Of a stretch of DNA of 12,996 bases, positions 5,780-12,996 are shown piece by piece. Below the pieces are notes generated by a model. That model was not told where the DNA came from. It searched no databases and was given only the letters and a program-made list of their open reading frames with translations. A program made the translations under genes and the position numbers. Each line of letters starts with the position of its first letter. Within the stretch, counting starts at the first letter, position 1. Source of the DNA: Wolbachia pipientis (GTDB lineage Bacteria; Pseudomonadota; Alphaproteobacteria; Rickettsiales; Anaplasmataceae); contig NZ_JAHDJT010000019.1 of the NCBI RefSeq assembly GCF_023661085.1, forward strand, positions 1 through 12,996. Direction: 5' to 3'.

Positions 5780-7317
5780 AAAACGGTATAAATGCTTCTG
5801 AAATAGTAAACATAATAAAAGAAAAAGTTGAGGCGTTTGATAATCCTGTAAAGCGAGAAAGTATAGGTGAAGTGATTTCAGTAACTGATGGTATTGCATT
5901 GGTTTATGGACTTGAAAAAGCAAAATTTGGTGAAAAAGTATCCTTTACAAGTGGTATAGAAGGAATAGTTTTTGATTTAGATCATGATATAGCTGGAATA
6001 GTGGTGCTTGGTAATGATCGTGATGTCAAAGAAGGGGATATTGTAAAATGTAGTGGTAATATTGTGCAGGTTCCTGTAGGGCATGAATTATTGGGAAGAG
6101 TTGTAAATGCATTAGGTTATCCTATAGACAACGGCGGGAAAATTAGAACCAAAAACAAAATGGACATGGAGTCTAAGGCGCCAGGCATTATTGATCGTAA
6201 ATCTGTGCATGAACCTCTGCAAACCGGAATTAAGATTATAGACTTACTAATTCCAATAGGCAGAGGACAGCGTGAATTAATTATTGGCGATAGACAAATC
6301 GGTAAAACTACTATTGCGCTTGATACCGTCATTAATCAGAAGAAGATTAATGATGAAGTGGACGAAAATCAAAAAGTTTACTGTGTTTATGTTGCTATTG
6401 GACAAAAGATTTCAACAGTAGCAAAAGTGGTGAATAAGCTAAAAGAAAGTGGGGCATTAGAGTATACAACTGTAGTTGTGGCTAGTGCATCTGACTGCGC
6501 GCCTATGCAATTTTTAGCACCTTATGCTGGTTGCACCATTGGAGAGTTTTTTCGTGATAATGGAATGCATTGCTTGGTGGTTTATGATGATTTATCTAAG
6601 CACGCTGTGGCATATAGGCAGATGTCCTTATTGTTGAGGCGTCCTCCTGGCCGTGAAGCTTATCCTGGGGATATATTCTATGTGCATTCTCGTTTGCTTG
6701 AAAGAGCTGCTAAAATGTCTGATGAAAAAGGGCAGGGATCTCTAACTGCGTTGCCGATTATCGAAACTCAAGCTGGCGATGTATCTGCATATGTTCCAAC
6801 TAACGTAATTTCGATTACCGATGGACAAATCTTCCTAGAGTCTGAATTATTTCATAAAGGATTTCGTCCTGCAGTAAATATAGGTTTATCAGTTTCGCGG
6901 GTTGGCTCTGCTGCGCAATTGAAATCTGTGAAAAAAGTTGCTGGTTCTATAAAGCTAAGTTTGGCTCAATATAGAGAGTTAGAAGATTTCGCAAAATTTG
7001 GTTCTGATCTCGATGCTAGTGTTCAACTATCCTTAAATAAGGGTAAATATCTTGTTGAGTTATTAAAGCAAAGACAGCATTCACCTATGCAAATAGAAGA
7101 GCAAGTGGCGCTGATGTACGTCTTTTCTAATCTATATGATCAGTTAAGCAAGGTACAAATAAGCAATGTCAATAAATTTGAATATGATCTTATCAATTAT
7201 TTCCATACTGTACACCCTGGAATTTTAAAAAAGTTGTCAAACAGCATGGATGATGGTATAAAAGACGATATTTTCGATATTGTGAGTAATTTTGTTACTC
7301 AATTTAATTACGTTTAG
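5776..7317 (+). CDS. atpA: F1Fo ATP synthase subunit alpha
   Basis: Regulatory, non-catalytic nucleotide-binding subunit of the F1 hexamer. The 513-residue protein has the full layout: an N-terminal beta-barrel (to about 95), the nucleotide-binding domain with P-loop GDRQIGKT (171-178) and Walker B LVVYDD (267-272), the [12 protein letters not shown] segment (288-299), and the arginine finger region [10 protein letters not shown] (R375). A C-terminal helical domain follows. The P-loop has Ile where GDRQTGKT is usual. ATG 5776 is used because a TTG two codons upstream adds nothing and the ATGA overlap with atpH is characteristic. atpG does not follow; greA begins 10 bases after the stop. Confidence 0.97.
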   Translation: MKNGINASEIVNIIKEKVEAFDNPVKRESIGEVISVTDGIALVYGLEKAKFGEKVSFTSGIEGIVFDLDHDIAGIVVLGNDRDVKEGDIVKCSGNIVQVPVGHELLGRVVNALGYPIDNGGKIRTKNKMDMESKAPGIIDRKSVHEPLQTGIKIIDLLIPIGRGQRELIIGDRQIGKTTIALDTVINQKKINDEVDENQKVYCVYVAIGQKISTVAKVVNKLKESGALEYTTVVVASASDCAPMQFLAPYAGCTIGEFFRDNGMHCLVVYDDLSKHAVAYRQMSLLLRRPPGREAYPGDIFYVHSRLLERAAKMSDEKGQGSLTALPIIETQAGDVSAYVPTNVISITDGQIFLESELFHKGFRPAVNIGLSVSRVGSAAQLKSVKKVAGSIKLSLAQYRELEDFAKFGSDLDASVQLSLNKGKYLVELLKQRQHSPMQIEEQVALMYVFSNLYDQLSKVQISNVNKFEYDLINYFHTVHPGILKKLSNSMDDGIKDDIFDIVSNFVTQFNYV

Positions 7318-7326
7318 GTGGTGGTT

Positions 7327-7821
7327 ATGGCTTCATCAATTGTTAATAAGTTTCCTATGACAAGGGAAGGTTTTGAACATATGCAAGCCGAGCTTGAGAA
7401 ATTAAAGAAAGAAAAGCCTTCCATTATACAAGCTATTTCTGATGCACGTGATCAAGGTGATTTGTCCGAAAATGCGGAGTATCACGCTGCACGAGAAAGG
7501 TTAGGTTTTATCGAAGGACGTATAATGGAGTTAGAAAACAAGATTTCACACGCAGAAGTAATAGAAATGAAAAGCTTGTCTGGCGATTCAGTAATGTTTG
7601 GCGCAACCGTAACATTAAGCATGCTCAGTGATGATGGTCGTGAAGCAGAATATATTTATAAAATTGTAGGTGAGTATGAAGCTGATGTTTCAAAACAGTT
7701 GATATCTACTAGTTCACCTTTAGGTAGTGCTTTAATTGGCAAAAAAGTTGGTGAGTATGTGGAAGTGGTAGTGCCAAGCGGAGAGAAGTTATATAAAGTA
7801 GTTAGGATTGAATTTAAATAA
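7327..7821 (+). CDS. greA: Transcription elongation factor GreA
   Basis: Factor that enters the RNA polymerase secondary channel and stimulates cleavage of backtracked RNA, rescuing stalled complexes. The 164-residue protein has the N-terminal coiled coil with the acidic tip DQGDLSENAEYHAARE (D45 and E48 correspond to the catalytic-site Asp and Glu) and a C-terminal FKBP-like domain ending SGEKLYKVVRIEF. GTG codons at 7318 and 7321 would extend it, but ATG 7327 is preceded by AGGTGG and gives a normal length. It starts 10 bases after atpA and is probably co-transcribed with it. Confidence 0.96.
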   Translation: MASSIVNKFPMTREGFEHMQAELEKLKKEKPSIIQAISDARDQGDLSENAEYHAARERLGFIEGRIMELENKISHAEVIEMKSLSGDSVMFGATVTLSMLSDDGREAEYIYKIVGEYEADVSKQLISTSSPLGSALIGKKVGEYVEVVVPSGEKLYKVVRIEFK

Positions 7822-7824
7822 ATT

Positions 7825-8478
7825 ATGGTACAGACCACTTATGCATCAATGAGTCTATCCAGCATTTCTCCTGTGGAAGATGTGTTAGAGGATGCCCGTT
7901 CTGGTAAATTATTTATTTTAGTTGATGATGAAGATAGAGAAAATGAAGGCGATCTGATTGTCTTAGCTGAAAAACTAGAACCAAAACATGTAACTTTTAT
8001 GGTTAGATATGGTACTGGCATTGTATTTTTAGCTATGACAAGACCTCATATGAGTAGGCTAGGCCTTGAGTTTATGAGGAAAAGTAATGTAGATGAAAAG
8101 CTTATTCCTCACACTGCATTTACTACATCAATTGATGCACGTTATGGTATTACAACAGGTGTTTCTGCTCATGATAGAACGCGCACGATACTTACTGCTA
8201 TTGATGAAAAGAGTACTAAAGATGATATTATTACTCCCGGTCATGTTTTTCCTATTATTGCAAATGATGGTGGAGTCTTAGCACGCAATGGTCATACTGA
8301 AGCAAGTGTTGAAATAGCAAAGTTAGTTGGCCTTAATCACGCAGCTGTAGGGTGTGAATTAGTGAACGATGATGGCTCTATGATGCGCTTACCTCAGTTG
8401 CTTAAATTTGCTGAACAACATAAGATTAAGTTAACTACCATCGATAAACTTGTTAGCTACGTTGAAAAGTTAAGCTAG
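7825..8478 (+). CDS. ribB: 3,4-dihydroxy-2-butanone-4-phosphate synthase
   Basis: Converts ribulose 5-phosphate to 3,4-dihydroxy-2-butanone 4-phosphate and formate, the source of the xylene-ring carbons of riboflavin. The 217-residue, single-domain protein has the acidic substrate/metal loop DDEDRENEGDL (34-44), TGVSAHDRT (111-119), FPIIANDGGVLARNGHTEA (142-160), and CELVNDDGSMMR (177-188) with the late Glu. It has no RibA (GTP cyclohydrolase II) domain fused. The length equals the stand-alone family. It follows greA by 3 bases and is likely in the same transcript. ATG 7849 is an alternative start; neither has a clear ribosome binding site. Confidence 0.95.
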   Translation: MVQTTYASMSLSSISPVEDVLEDARSGKLFILVDDEDRENEGDLIVLAEKLEPKHVTFMVRYGTGIVFLAMTRPHMSRLGLEFMRKSNVDEKLIPHTAFTTSIDARYGITTGVSAHDRTRTILTAIDEKSTKDDIITPGHVFPIIANDGGVLARNGHTEASVEIAKLVGLNHAAVGCELVNDDGSMMRLPQLLKFAEQHKIKLTTIDKLVSYVEKLS

Positions 8479-8514
8479 CATTTATAAATTTGTATAATTT
8501 AAGTGTTAAAATGT

Positions 8515-8548
8515 AAAATTCCTAAAAATTATACGAACACGGAATTTT
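8515..8548 (+). promoter_or_regulatory. Inverted repeat overlapping the ribosome binding site of the M48 protease gene
   Basis: AAAATTCC (8515-8522) and GGAATTTT (8541-8548) are exact complements 18 bases apart, and the second arm contains the only GGA near the ATG at 8550. A hairpin would sequester the start region. It may be chance in AT-rich DNA. Confidence 0.3.
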
Positions 8549-8549
8549 C

Positions 8550-9830
8550 ATGTTTAAAATTGCTAAGTTTTTTATCTTATTGCTCTTTTTTATATATTGC
8601 AGTAGCGCTTACTCTGTTAACGTTATTAGAGATAGTGAGGTGGAAGCAGTGGTAAAAGAACTAGCGCAACCCTTATTTTCTGCCGCAGGCATTGATAGTG
8701 ATCGGATAAAAGTTTTCATAATTAGTGATAATTCTATTAATGCTTTCGTAATTGATAATAATAGCATTTTCATTCACTTAGGACTTTTGCAACATTCGGC
8801 TGAGCCCTACATTTTGCTTGGCATATTAGCACATGAGATTGCTCACATATCTGCTGGTCACATATTGCAGATGAGTGGCGCTGTGAGTTATTTTCAATCG
8901 ATAGCAATGATCAGTTATGTGGTAGGATTGGTTTCTACTATTATCGTTAATCCCCAGGTTGCTAGTGCAATTTTGCTAAGCGGTGTAGCACTCAGCTCAA
9001 GGCTGTTTTTTAACTATTCTCAAGAGCAAGAAAGTGTAGCAGATAGCTATGCTTTAAGGTACCTTGATGAATCTGGCTATGATAATTCAGGTATGAAAGA
9101 GATTTTTGACTACTTTAAAAGTATCGAACATGAAAATGCTGAAGGGTATTTCCGCACTCATCCGCTTAGTGATAAGCGCATATTTGCTGTACAAAATTAT
9201 AAGGTTAAAAACAATGTGAAACCAATTCTTGCAGATAAGTTACTAAGGTTTAAGCGTATGGTTACAAAGCTAGATTCCTTTTTTTCTCCCATACATGTGT
9301 TATCCAATAAATATGAAAGTAATTCTGAGTACGTAAATGCTATAATCCATTATAGGCAAGGAAAGATGGAAGAGGCTATCGCTATAGTTGATTCATTAGT
9401 TCAAAAGTCACGCAATGACCCATACTTGTATGAATTAAGAGCAGAAATGCTGTACAAGGCAGGGAATTTGGGTGAAGCAATAAAAACGTACGAAGAATCG
9501 CTTAGGTATTTATCTGAAAAAGACAGTTATTTGGTGAAACTTACATTATCCCATACTTTATTGTTGTACGGTGATACAAAGAAAGCAATTTTTTACCTGG
9601 AACAGATCGCAAGTGTAGAGCCAAATAATGCCTTTGTCTGGAAGTATTTAAGTATCGCATATAAACGTAATGCTGATACGGCAATGCATTATTTTGCCTT
9701 AACGAAAAAGGCTTGCATTGAAGGTAATTTAAAACAGTTTATGAAATATGCTGAACTGGCTGTCAAAACTTTACCAAAAGATAGCCCTTACTTGTTGCAA
9801 ATTGAAGACATGAAACGACTTAATGGATGA
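8550..9830 (+). CDS. Secreted M48-family metalloprotease with TPR-like repeats (BepA-like)
   Basis: Predicted periplasmic zinc peptidase of the M48 group that includes BepA (YfgC), which in other bacteria handles outer-membrane protein assembly and quality control. The 426-residue protein begins with a hydrophobic signal peptide (about 1-21, ending SSAYS). The zinc motif is HEIAH (95-99), with the third ligand probably E161 in ExxAD. A hydrophobic region lies between (about 112-150), and the FRTHPLSDKR block is typical of the family. The C-terminal third (about 265-400) has helical repeats of TPR style (HYRQGKMEEAIAIV, EMLYKAGNLGEAIKTYEESL). It is somewhat shorter than E. coli BepA. An AT-rich 71-base gap separates it from ribB; it converges on virB2 copy 8. 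Confidence 0.88.
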   Translation: MFKIAKFFILLLFFIYCSSAYSVNVIRDSEVEAVVKELAQPLFSAAGIDSDRIKVFIISDNSINAFVIDNNSIFIHLGLLQHSAEPYILLGILAHEIAHISAGHILQMSGAVSYFQSIAMISYVVGLVSTIIVNPQVASAILLSGVALSSRLFFNYSQEQESVADSYALRYLDESGYDNSGMKEIFDYFKSIEHENAEGYFRTHPLSDKRIFAVQNYKVKNNVKPILADKLLRFKRMVTKLDSFFSPIHVLSNKYESNSEYVNAIIHYRQGKMEEAIAIVDSLVQKSRNDPYLYELRAEMLYKAGNLGEAIKTYEESLRYLSEKDSYLVKLTLSHTLLLYGDTKKAIFYLEQIASVEPNNAFVWKYLSIAYKRNADTAMHYFALTKKACIEGNLKQFMKYAELAVKTLPKDSPYLLQIEDMKRLNG

Positions 9831-9861
9831 CAGCACTTTAATACGTTATTACTTTTACTAG

Positions 9862-10200
9862 TTATTTATCTGCACACTTTTTAAGCGTGTCCTGTGCTTC
9901 ACTGCTTATATTAGGCATAACTTTCATTATAATCGTCTTGGCACCAAAGAATACGCCACAAAACATGCCTAAAGCAAAAAGAGCTGGCCAAGGCATTCTA
10001 CCAAATATTGCAAGCAAGGACGCACCAATTATCACTACAGTCATAAGTGGACCACCTATTCCCCACACATACCCAATAATGTTGCATATTACTTCAGCTG
10101 TGCTGTCCATGGTATCATTAGCGCCAGAAGCGGTTGAGTAACCTGAGAGAATCAATATTGCATATAGAACATTAAAAAATTTTCTTATTATAGAATTCAT
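9862..10200 (-). CDS. virB2: VirB2-like type IV secretion pilin, dispersed copy 8
   Basis: Predicted VirB2/TrbC-family pilin of 112 residues. The signal peptide (MNSIIRKFFN...STASG) is unlike the array copies. It shares YVWGIGGPLMT before helix 1 and GMFCGVFFGAK in helix 2 with copy 7, so these two form a subfamily with an extra membrane Cys. The mature Cys (VICNI) and GRMPWPALFALG are kept. The tail is short with one Cys (ISSEAQDTLKKCADK). AGAGG lies 8 bases before the ATG. It is inverted relative to copy 7 with about 5 kb of housekeeping genes between, and its stop is 31 bases from that of the convergent M48 gene. Confidence 0.9.
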   Translation of the reverse strand: MNSIIRKFFNVLYAILILSGYSTASGANDTMDSTAEVICNIIGYVWGIGGPLMTVVIIGASLLAIFGRMPWPALFALGMFCGVFFGAKTIIMKVMPNISSEAQDTLKKCADK

Positions 10201-10225
10201 TTTTTTGCCTCTAAATAATAAACTA

Positions 10226-10251
10226 GTGTAATAAAAGCAATTTTATTACAC
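10226..10251. promoter_or_regulatory. Perfect 11-bp inverted repeat between fabG and virB2 copy 8
   Basis: GTGTAATAAAA (10226-10236), GCAA, TTTTATTACAC (10241-10251) are exact complements. The element lies about 50 bases after the fabG stop and 25 bases before the virB2 start on the minus strand. It could terminate or stabilise the fabG transcript or act as an operator before virB2. It is AT-rich, so a protein-binding palindrome is as likely as a terminator. Confidence 0.5.
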
Positions 10252-10300
10252 ATATTTATTTTAAAGTAAAGTTTATGGCTTGTCCACAAATAAGGTATCA

Positions 10301-11035
10301 CTACATAAATAAACCCCCCTTAATGTTCAGCACATTCCCTGTGGTATATTTTGCTTCCTCACTTGCTAAAAACAGGACTCCTGCCGCTATTTCCTCTCCC
10401 GTCCCCATTTTTTTCATTGGAATATTATCTAGTATTTTTCTCTTTTGTTCTGCAGTTAAAACTTCAGTCATTTTAGTATCTATAAACCCAGGAGCAATAC
10501 AATTTACTGTTATATTGCGACTTGCAACTTCTTTTGCTATGGATTTACTCATGGCTATTATTCCAGCTTTTGATGCTGCATAATTTGCCTGTCCAGCATT
10601 TCCTGTTAACCCTACTATTGAAGAAATATTTATAATCCTCCCCCAGTTATTCTTAATTAGTTTCCTGCATGCTTCTCTATTTAGTTTAAACGTAGAACTC
10701 AAGTTAATATCAATCACTTTTTGCCATGCTTCATCTGTCATTCTCAACAATAAACTATCTTGTGTAATGCCTGCATTACATACGAGCCCGTCGAAACCTT
10801 CCATCAACTCATTTGCCCTATTTATCAGCTGGTGTACTTCCTCGGAATTTAATAAGTTGCAAGGAAGTATATAAATATTTTTTTCATATAGTTTAGCAAC
10901 TTCTTCTAGGGCTTCTTTTTTTGTACCAGAAATACATAGAATTGCTCCAGCTTTATGCATAGTTTTTACAATTACCTGCCCTATTCCACCTGATGCACCA
11001 GTAATCAGGAATTTTCTGCCTTCTAATCGAAACAT
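10301..11035 (-). CDS. fabG: 3-oxoacyl-[acyl-carrier-protein] reductase
   Basis: NADPH-dependent reductase of type II fatty acid synthesis, reducing 3-oxoacyl-ACP to 3-hydroxyacyl-ACP in the cytoplasm. The 244-residue short-chain dehydrogenase has the cofactor motif TGASGGIG (12-19), NAG (87-89), and the catalytic residues N111, S139, Y152 and K156 (YAASK). The C-terminus has the FabG-like FLASEEAKYTTGNVLNIKGGLFM. The length is exactly typical. GAGG lies 7 bases before ATG 11035. Other SDR reductases share the fold, but the ending and length favour FabG. It is transcribed away from the HlyD gene; the 230-base divergent gap holds the promoters of both but no hexamer pair I trust. Confidence 0.94.
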   Translation of the reverse strand: MFRLEGRKFLITGASGGIGQVIVKTMHKAGAILCISGTKKEALEEVAKLYEKNIYILPCNLLNSEEVHQLINRANELMEGFDGLVCNAGITQDSLLLRMTDEAWQKVIDINLSSTFKLNREACRKLIKNNWGRIINISSIVGLTGNAGQANYAASKAGIIAMSKSIAKEVASRNITVNCIAPGFIDTKMTEVLTAEQKRKILDNIPMKKMGTGEEIAAGVLFLASEEAKYTTGNVLNIKGGLFM

Positions 11036-11265
11036 AATAACCTCGCCTTATCCGATTACTAACAGAGCATTGTCTAGTTGGCAATAGATTTTTCGCATGA
11101 CACAAGCAACTTTCATACTCGTTAAAAGCTTAAGTCAGGTCAGGTATAGCAAAATTGTTACTAAATAGTTTATTCTGGTGTTTTGCAGTCCAAATGAAGT
11201 GCATAAGTCATGGATTCTTTGTTTTTGTATGTTATCTTAATGCTAACGCAAGTTCACAGTAATAT

Positions 11266-12786
11266 ATGATAAGTAAGTTAAAAAAACTTAGTGCTGGATT
11301 CTCTTTGACAGGCCTACTTGGCCATAGTGATAATATAAGCATGCAAGGAACAAAAAATAAAAAGAAGAAGTATCCGAAGTTTTTAGATAAAACGTTCGCA
11401 TTGATTGATGCGGTGGTAAGTTTTATTTTAAAACGCGAGGGTAATAACGTAAATGAGGTTCTGAGAGTAACATGGGGACCACTGTTTTTTGGTCTGATAG
11501 TGATACTCATTTTTTTTGGAGTAGGTGGTATTTGGTCGGCTATAGCTCCAATTGATGGGGCAGTGCATGCAAGTGGAGAAGTTATTGTATCTTCAAACAG
11601 GAAAATAGTTCAACATCTGGGTGGAGGAATAATAAGTAAAATTTTGGTCAGAGAGGGCCAAGCAGTTAAAAAAGATGAGCCTTTAGTTTTGTTAAGTGAT
11701 GTTAACGAGAAGGCAAATTTGAGTATAATCAAAGAAAAACTCTTATCGCTTTTGGCAACTGAAGCAAGACTTATTGCTATTAGGGGAGATTTGGACATAA
11801 TTGAATTTCCTGATGAAGTCAAAGAATTGTCTGATGGCAATCTTGCAAACAAAGTGATGAAAAATCAGATAAGATTATTTGATTCTCAGCACAAGAGTAT
11901 ATTGGGAAAAACCGACATACTGCAACAGCGTATAAGACAGTTACATGATGAGCTAGTAGGGCTGAATTCTCAACTGGATGCAGCTCTTAAGCAATATGAC
12001 TTAATAGCTGAGGAATTAGAAACAAAAAGGCAACTTCTTAACGGTGGTCACATAGGTAAGCCACACATTTTGGCTTTGGAAAAGCAGTTTGCTGAAATTG
12101 AAGGTAGAGTTGGTCATTACCGTGCTGCGATATCTCAAGTGCAACAAAAAATTGGGGAAAACGAGTTAGAAATCATAAATGTGAAGAATGACGCTCAAGA
12201 GAGAGCAAACATTGAGCTTAAGGAAGTTAGCACGTCTATTGCTGACTTGAGAGAAAGATTGATGGTCGCAGAAGATGCGTTAACACGCACAATTATTAGA
12301 TCGCCTCAAAATGGAATAGTTACGGATATACGGTACCATACGGAAGGTGGTGTTATACAGTCTGGTGTGCCGATTATGAGCATAGTGCCATCTAATGATG
12401 ATTTAATAATAGACGCTAAAATTCAGACTAGAAATATAGAGGAGATACTGTCGGCACAAAAAAAAGATAGCAATATAGTCTCTATTGACGGATTGGAAGG
12501 ACTAAAGGTGAAAGTAAGGCTGAGTGCTTACAGCGCACGTCGTTTAAGTTTGATTAATGGTATAGTAAGCCATATTTCTCCTGATGCCCTCGATGATCCA
12601 AGGTTAGGGCGTTATTATTCAGTACGTGTGGTGATACCAAAGTCAGAGCTTGCTCAGTTCAAAAATGTATATCTATATCCCGGTATGCCAGCAGAAGTGT
12701 ATATAGTTACTCAATCCCGTACTCTTTTGTCATTTTTGTTTACACCTATAATTGCGACAGTTGATAGGTCTTTTATAGAGAGGTAG
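11266..12786 (+). CDS. HlyD-family type I secretion membrane fusion protein
   Basis: Periplasmic adaptor that links an inner-membrane ABC transporter to a TolC-type outer-membrane channel in type I secretion. The 506-residue protein has an N-terminal cytoplasmic, Lys-rich region of about 68 residues, one membrane helix (about 70-93, followed by APIDGAVHASGEV), and a lipoyl-like half-motif (VQHLGGGIISKILVREGQAV). A long coiled coil follows (about 135-335), then the second lipoyl half (IIRSPQNGIVTDI). The C-terminal family signature PGMPAEVYIVTQSRTLLSFL starts near 472. It resembles the PrtE/AprE branch. The start is uncertain: ATG 11266 has no ribosome binding site, and ATG 11341 would drop 25 residues. 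No ABC transporter or TolC gene is in view. Confidence 0.93.
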   Translation: MISKLKKLSAGFSLTGLLGHSDNISMQGTKNKKKKYPKFLDKTFALIDAVVSFILKREGNNVNEVLRVTWGPLFFGLIVILIFFGVGGIWSAIAPIDGAVHASGEVIVSSNRKIVQHLGGGIISKILVREGQAVKKDEPLVLLSDVNEKANLSIIKEKLLSLLATEARLIAIRGDLDIIEFPDEVKELSDGNLANKVMKNQIRLFDSQHKSILGKTDILQQRIRQLHDELVGLNSQLDAALKQYDLIAEELETKRQLLNGGHIGKPHILALEKQFAEIEGRVGHYRAAISQVQQKIGENELEIINVKNDAQERANIELKEVSTSIADLRERLMVAEDALTRTIIRSPQNGIVTDIRYHTEGGVIQSGVPIMSIVPSNDDLIIDAKIQTRNIEEILSAQKKDSNIVSIDGLEGLKVKVRLSAYSARRLSLINGIVSHISPDALDDPRLGRYYSVRVVIPKSELAQFKNVYLYPGMPAEVYIVTQSRTLLSFLFTPIIATVDRSFIER

Positions 12787-12787
12787 C

Positions 12788-12803
12788 TCACTTGTTAAAG
12801 TGA
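12788..12803 (+). terminator. Weak hairpin after the HlyD gene
   Basis: TCACTT, loop GTTA, and AAGTGA form a perfect 6-bp stem starting one base after the stop codon. There is no T-run behind it, so its role as a terminator is doubtful. Confidence 0.3.
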
Positions 12804-12822
12804 ATAGAAACAAAAAAACTAC

Positions 12823-12851
12823 TTGACAACTTTTGCCGTTACCCCTATTAT
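12823..12851 (+). promoter_or_regulatory. Near-consensus sigma70 promoter
   Basis: Perfect TTGACA (12823-12828), a 17-base spacer, and TATTAT (12846-12851, five of six). This is the strongest promoter-like sequence in the window. Its target lies at or beyond the right edge. Confidence 0.65.
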
Positions 12852-12896
12852 AGTAGTGAAGCTATTTGTTTAACTTCCCAATCTGTACAGGTTAAA

Positions 12897-12977
12897 ATGA
12901 CAAGAGAACTTGTATTTGGCGTACTATGTGCACTGCATGTCCTTTTAAAACTTCGGGTTTTTCCCTATACAAGCTGA
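12897..12977 (+). CDS. Possible 26-residue peptide ORF, or leader of an off-window gene
   Basis: An ATG at 12897 opens a 26-codon frame ending TGA at 12977. ACAGG at 12887-12891 is well spaced as a ribosome binding site, and a strong promoter lies about 45 bases upstream. The predicted peptide is hydrophobic in the middle (LVFGVLCALHVLL). It has no recognised family. It could be a leader peptide, a small membrane peptide, or chance within a structured RNA leader. Confidence 0.25.
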   Translation: MTRELVFGVLCALHVLLKLRVFPYTS

Positions 12978-12996
12978 AACGCGCTTATAAGTCGTT

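Noticed and set aside
10275..10583. Plus-strand 102-codon ORF opposite fabG
   Set aside because: It lies entirely within the fabG coding sequence on the opposite strand, and fabG has all catalytic motifs.

Overview
The window looks like a chromosomal segment of a Wolbachia-type endosymbiont (Alphaproteobacteria, Rickettsiales, Anaplasmataceae). The grounds are strongly AT-rich DNA, small dispersed palindromes of the kind that litter Wolbachia genomes, a multiplied VirB2 pilin family, and reduced-genome housekeeping genes in a scattered order (atpH-atpA followed by greA and ribB instead of atpG). The genus is an inference from gene content and style; no database search was possible.

Layout. 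1-459 holds no gene, only degenerate palindromic repeat debris. 460-2983 is a minus-strand tandem array of six virB2-like pilin genes, each with its own leader and ribosome binding site. The spacers between genes carry inverted repeats. Copy 2 (892-1218) has an in-frame stop in its signal peptide and is called a pseudogene. 3150-3224 is a tRNA-Arg(ACG), followed by dnaJ (3318-4430). A seventh virB2 on the plus strand (4576-4926) has its own promoter. Then comes a plus-strand housekeeping block: atpH and atpA (4-base overlap), greA, ribB and a secreted M48 metalloprotease with TPR-like repeats. An eighth virB2 (9862-10200, minus) converges on the protease and lies downstream of fabG (minus). 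A divergent HlyD-family type I secretion membrane fusion protein (11266-12786) comes next. The right edge has a near-consensus sigma70 promoter and a 26-codon ORF.

Functional picture. Eight VirB2-type genes in 10 kb, with no other vir gene in view, supply pilin subunits for a type IV secretion system encoded elsewhere. All share an almost invariant two-helix core around GRMPWPALFALG and differ in the short N-terminal segment and above all in the C-terminal tail. This is the layout expected of a surface-variation or gene-conversion family. The spacer hairpins show compensatory changes between copies, which suggests the RNA structures are maintained. The protease and HlyD protein also belong to the envelope; the remaining genes cover ATP synthesis, transcription fidelity, riboflavin, fatty acids and protein folding.
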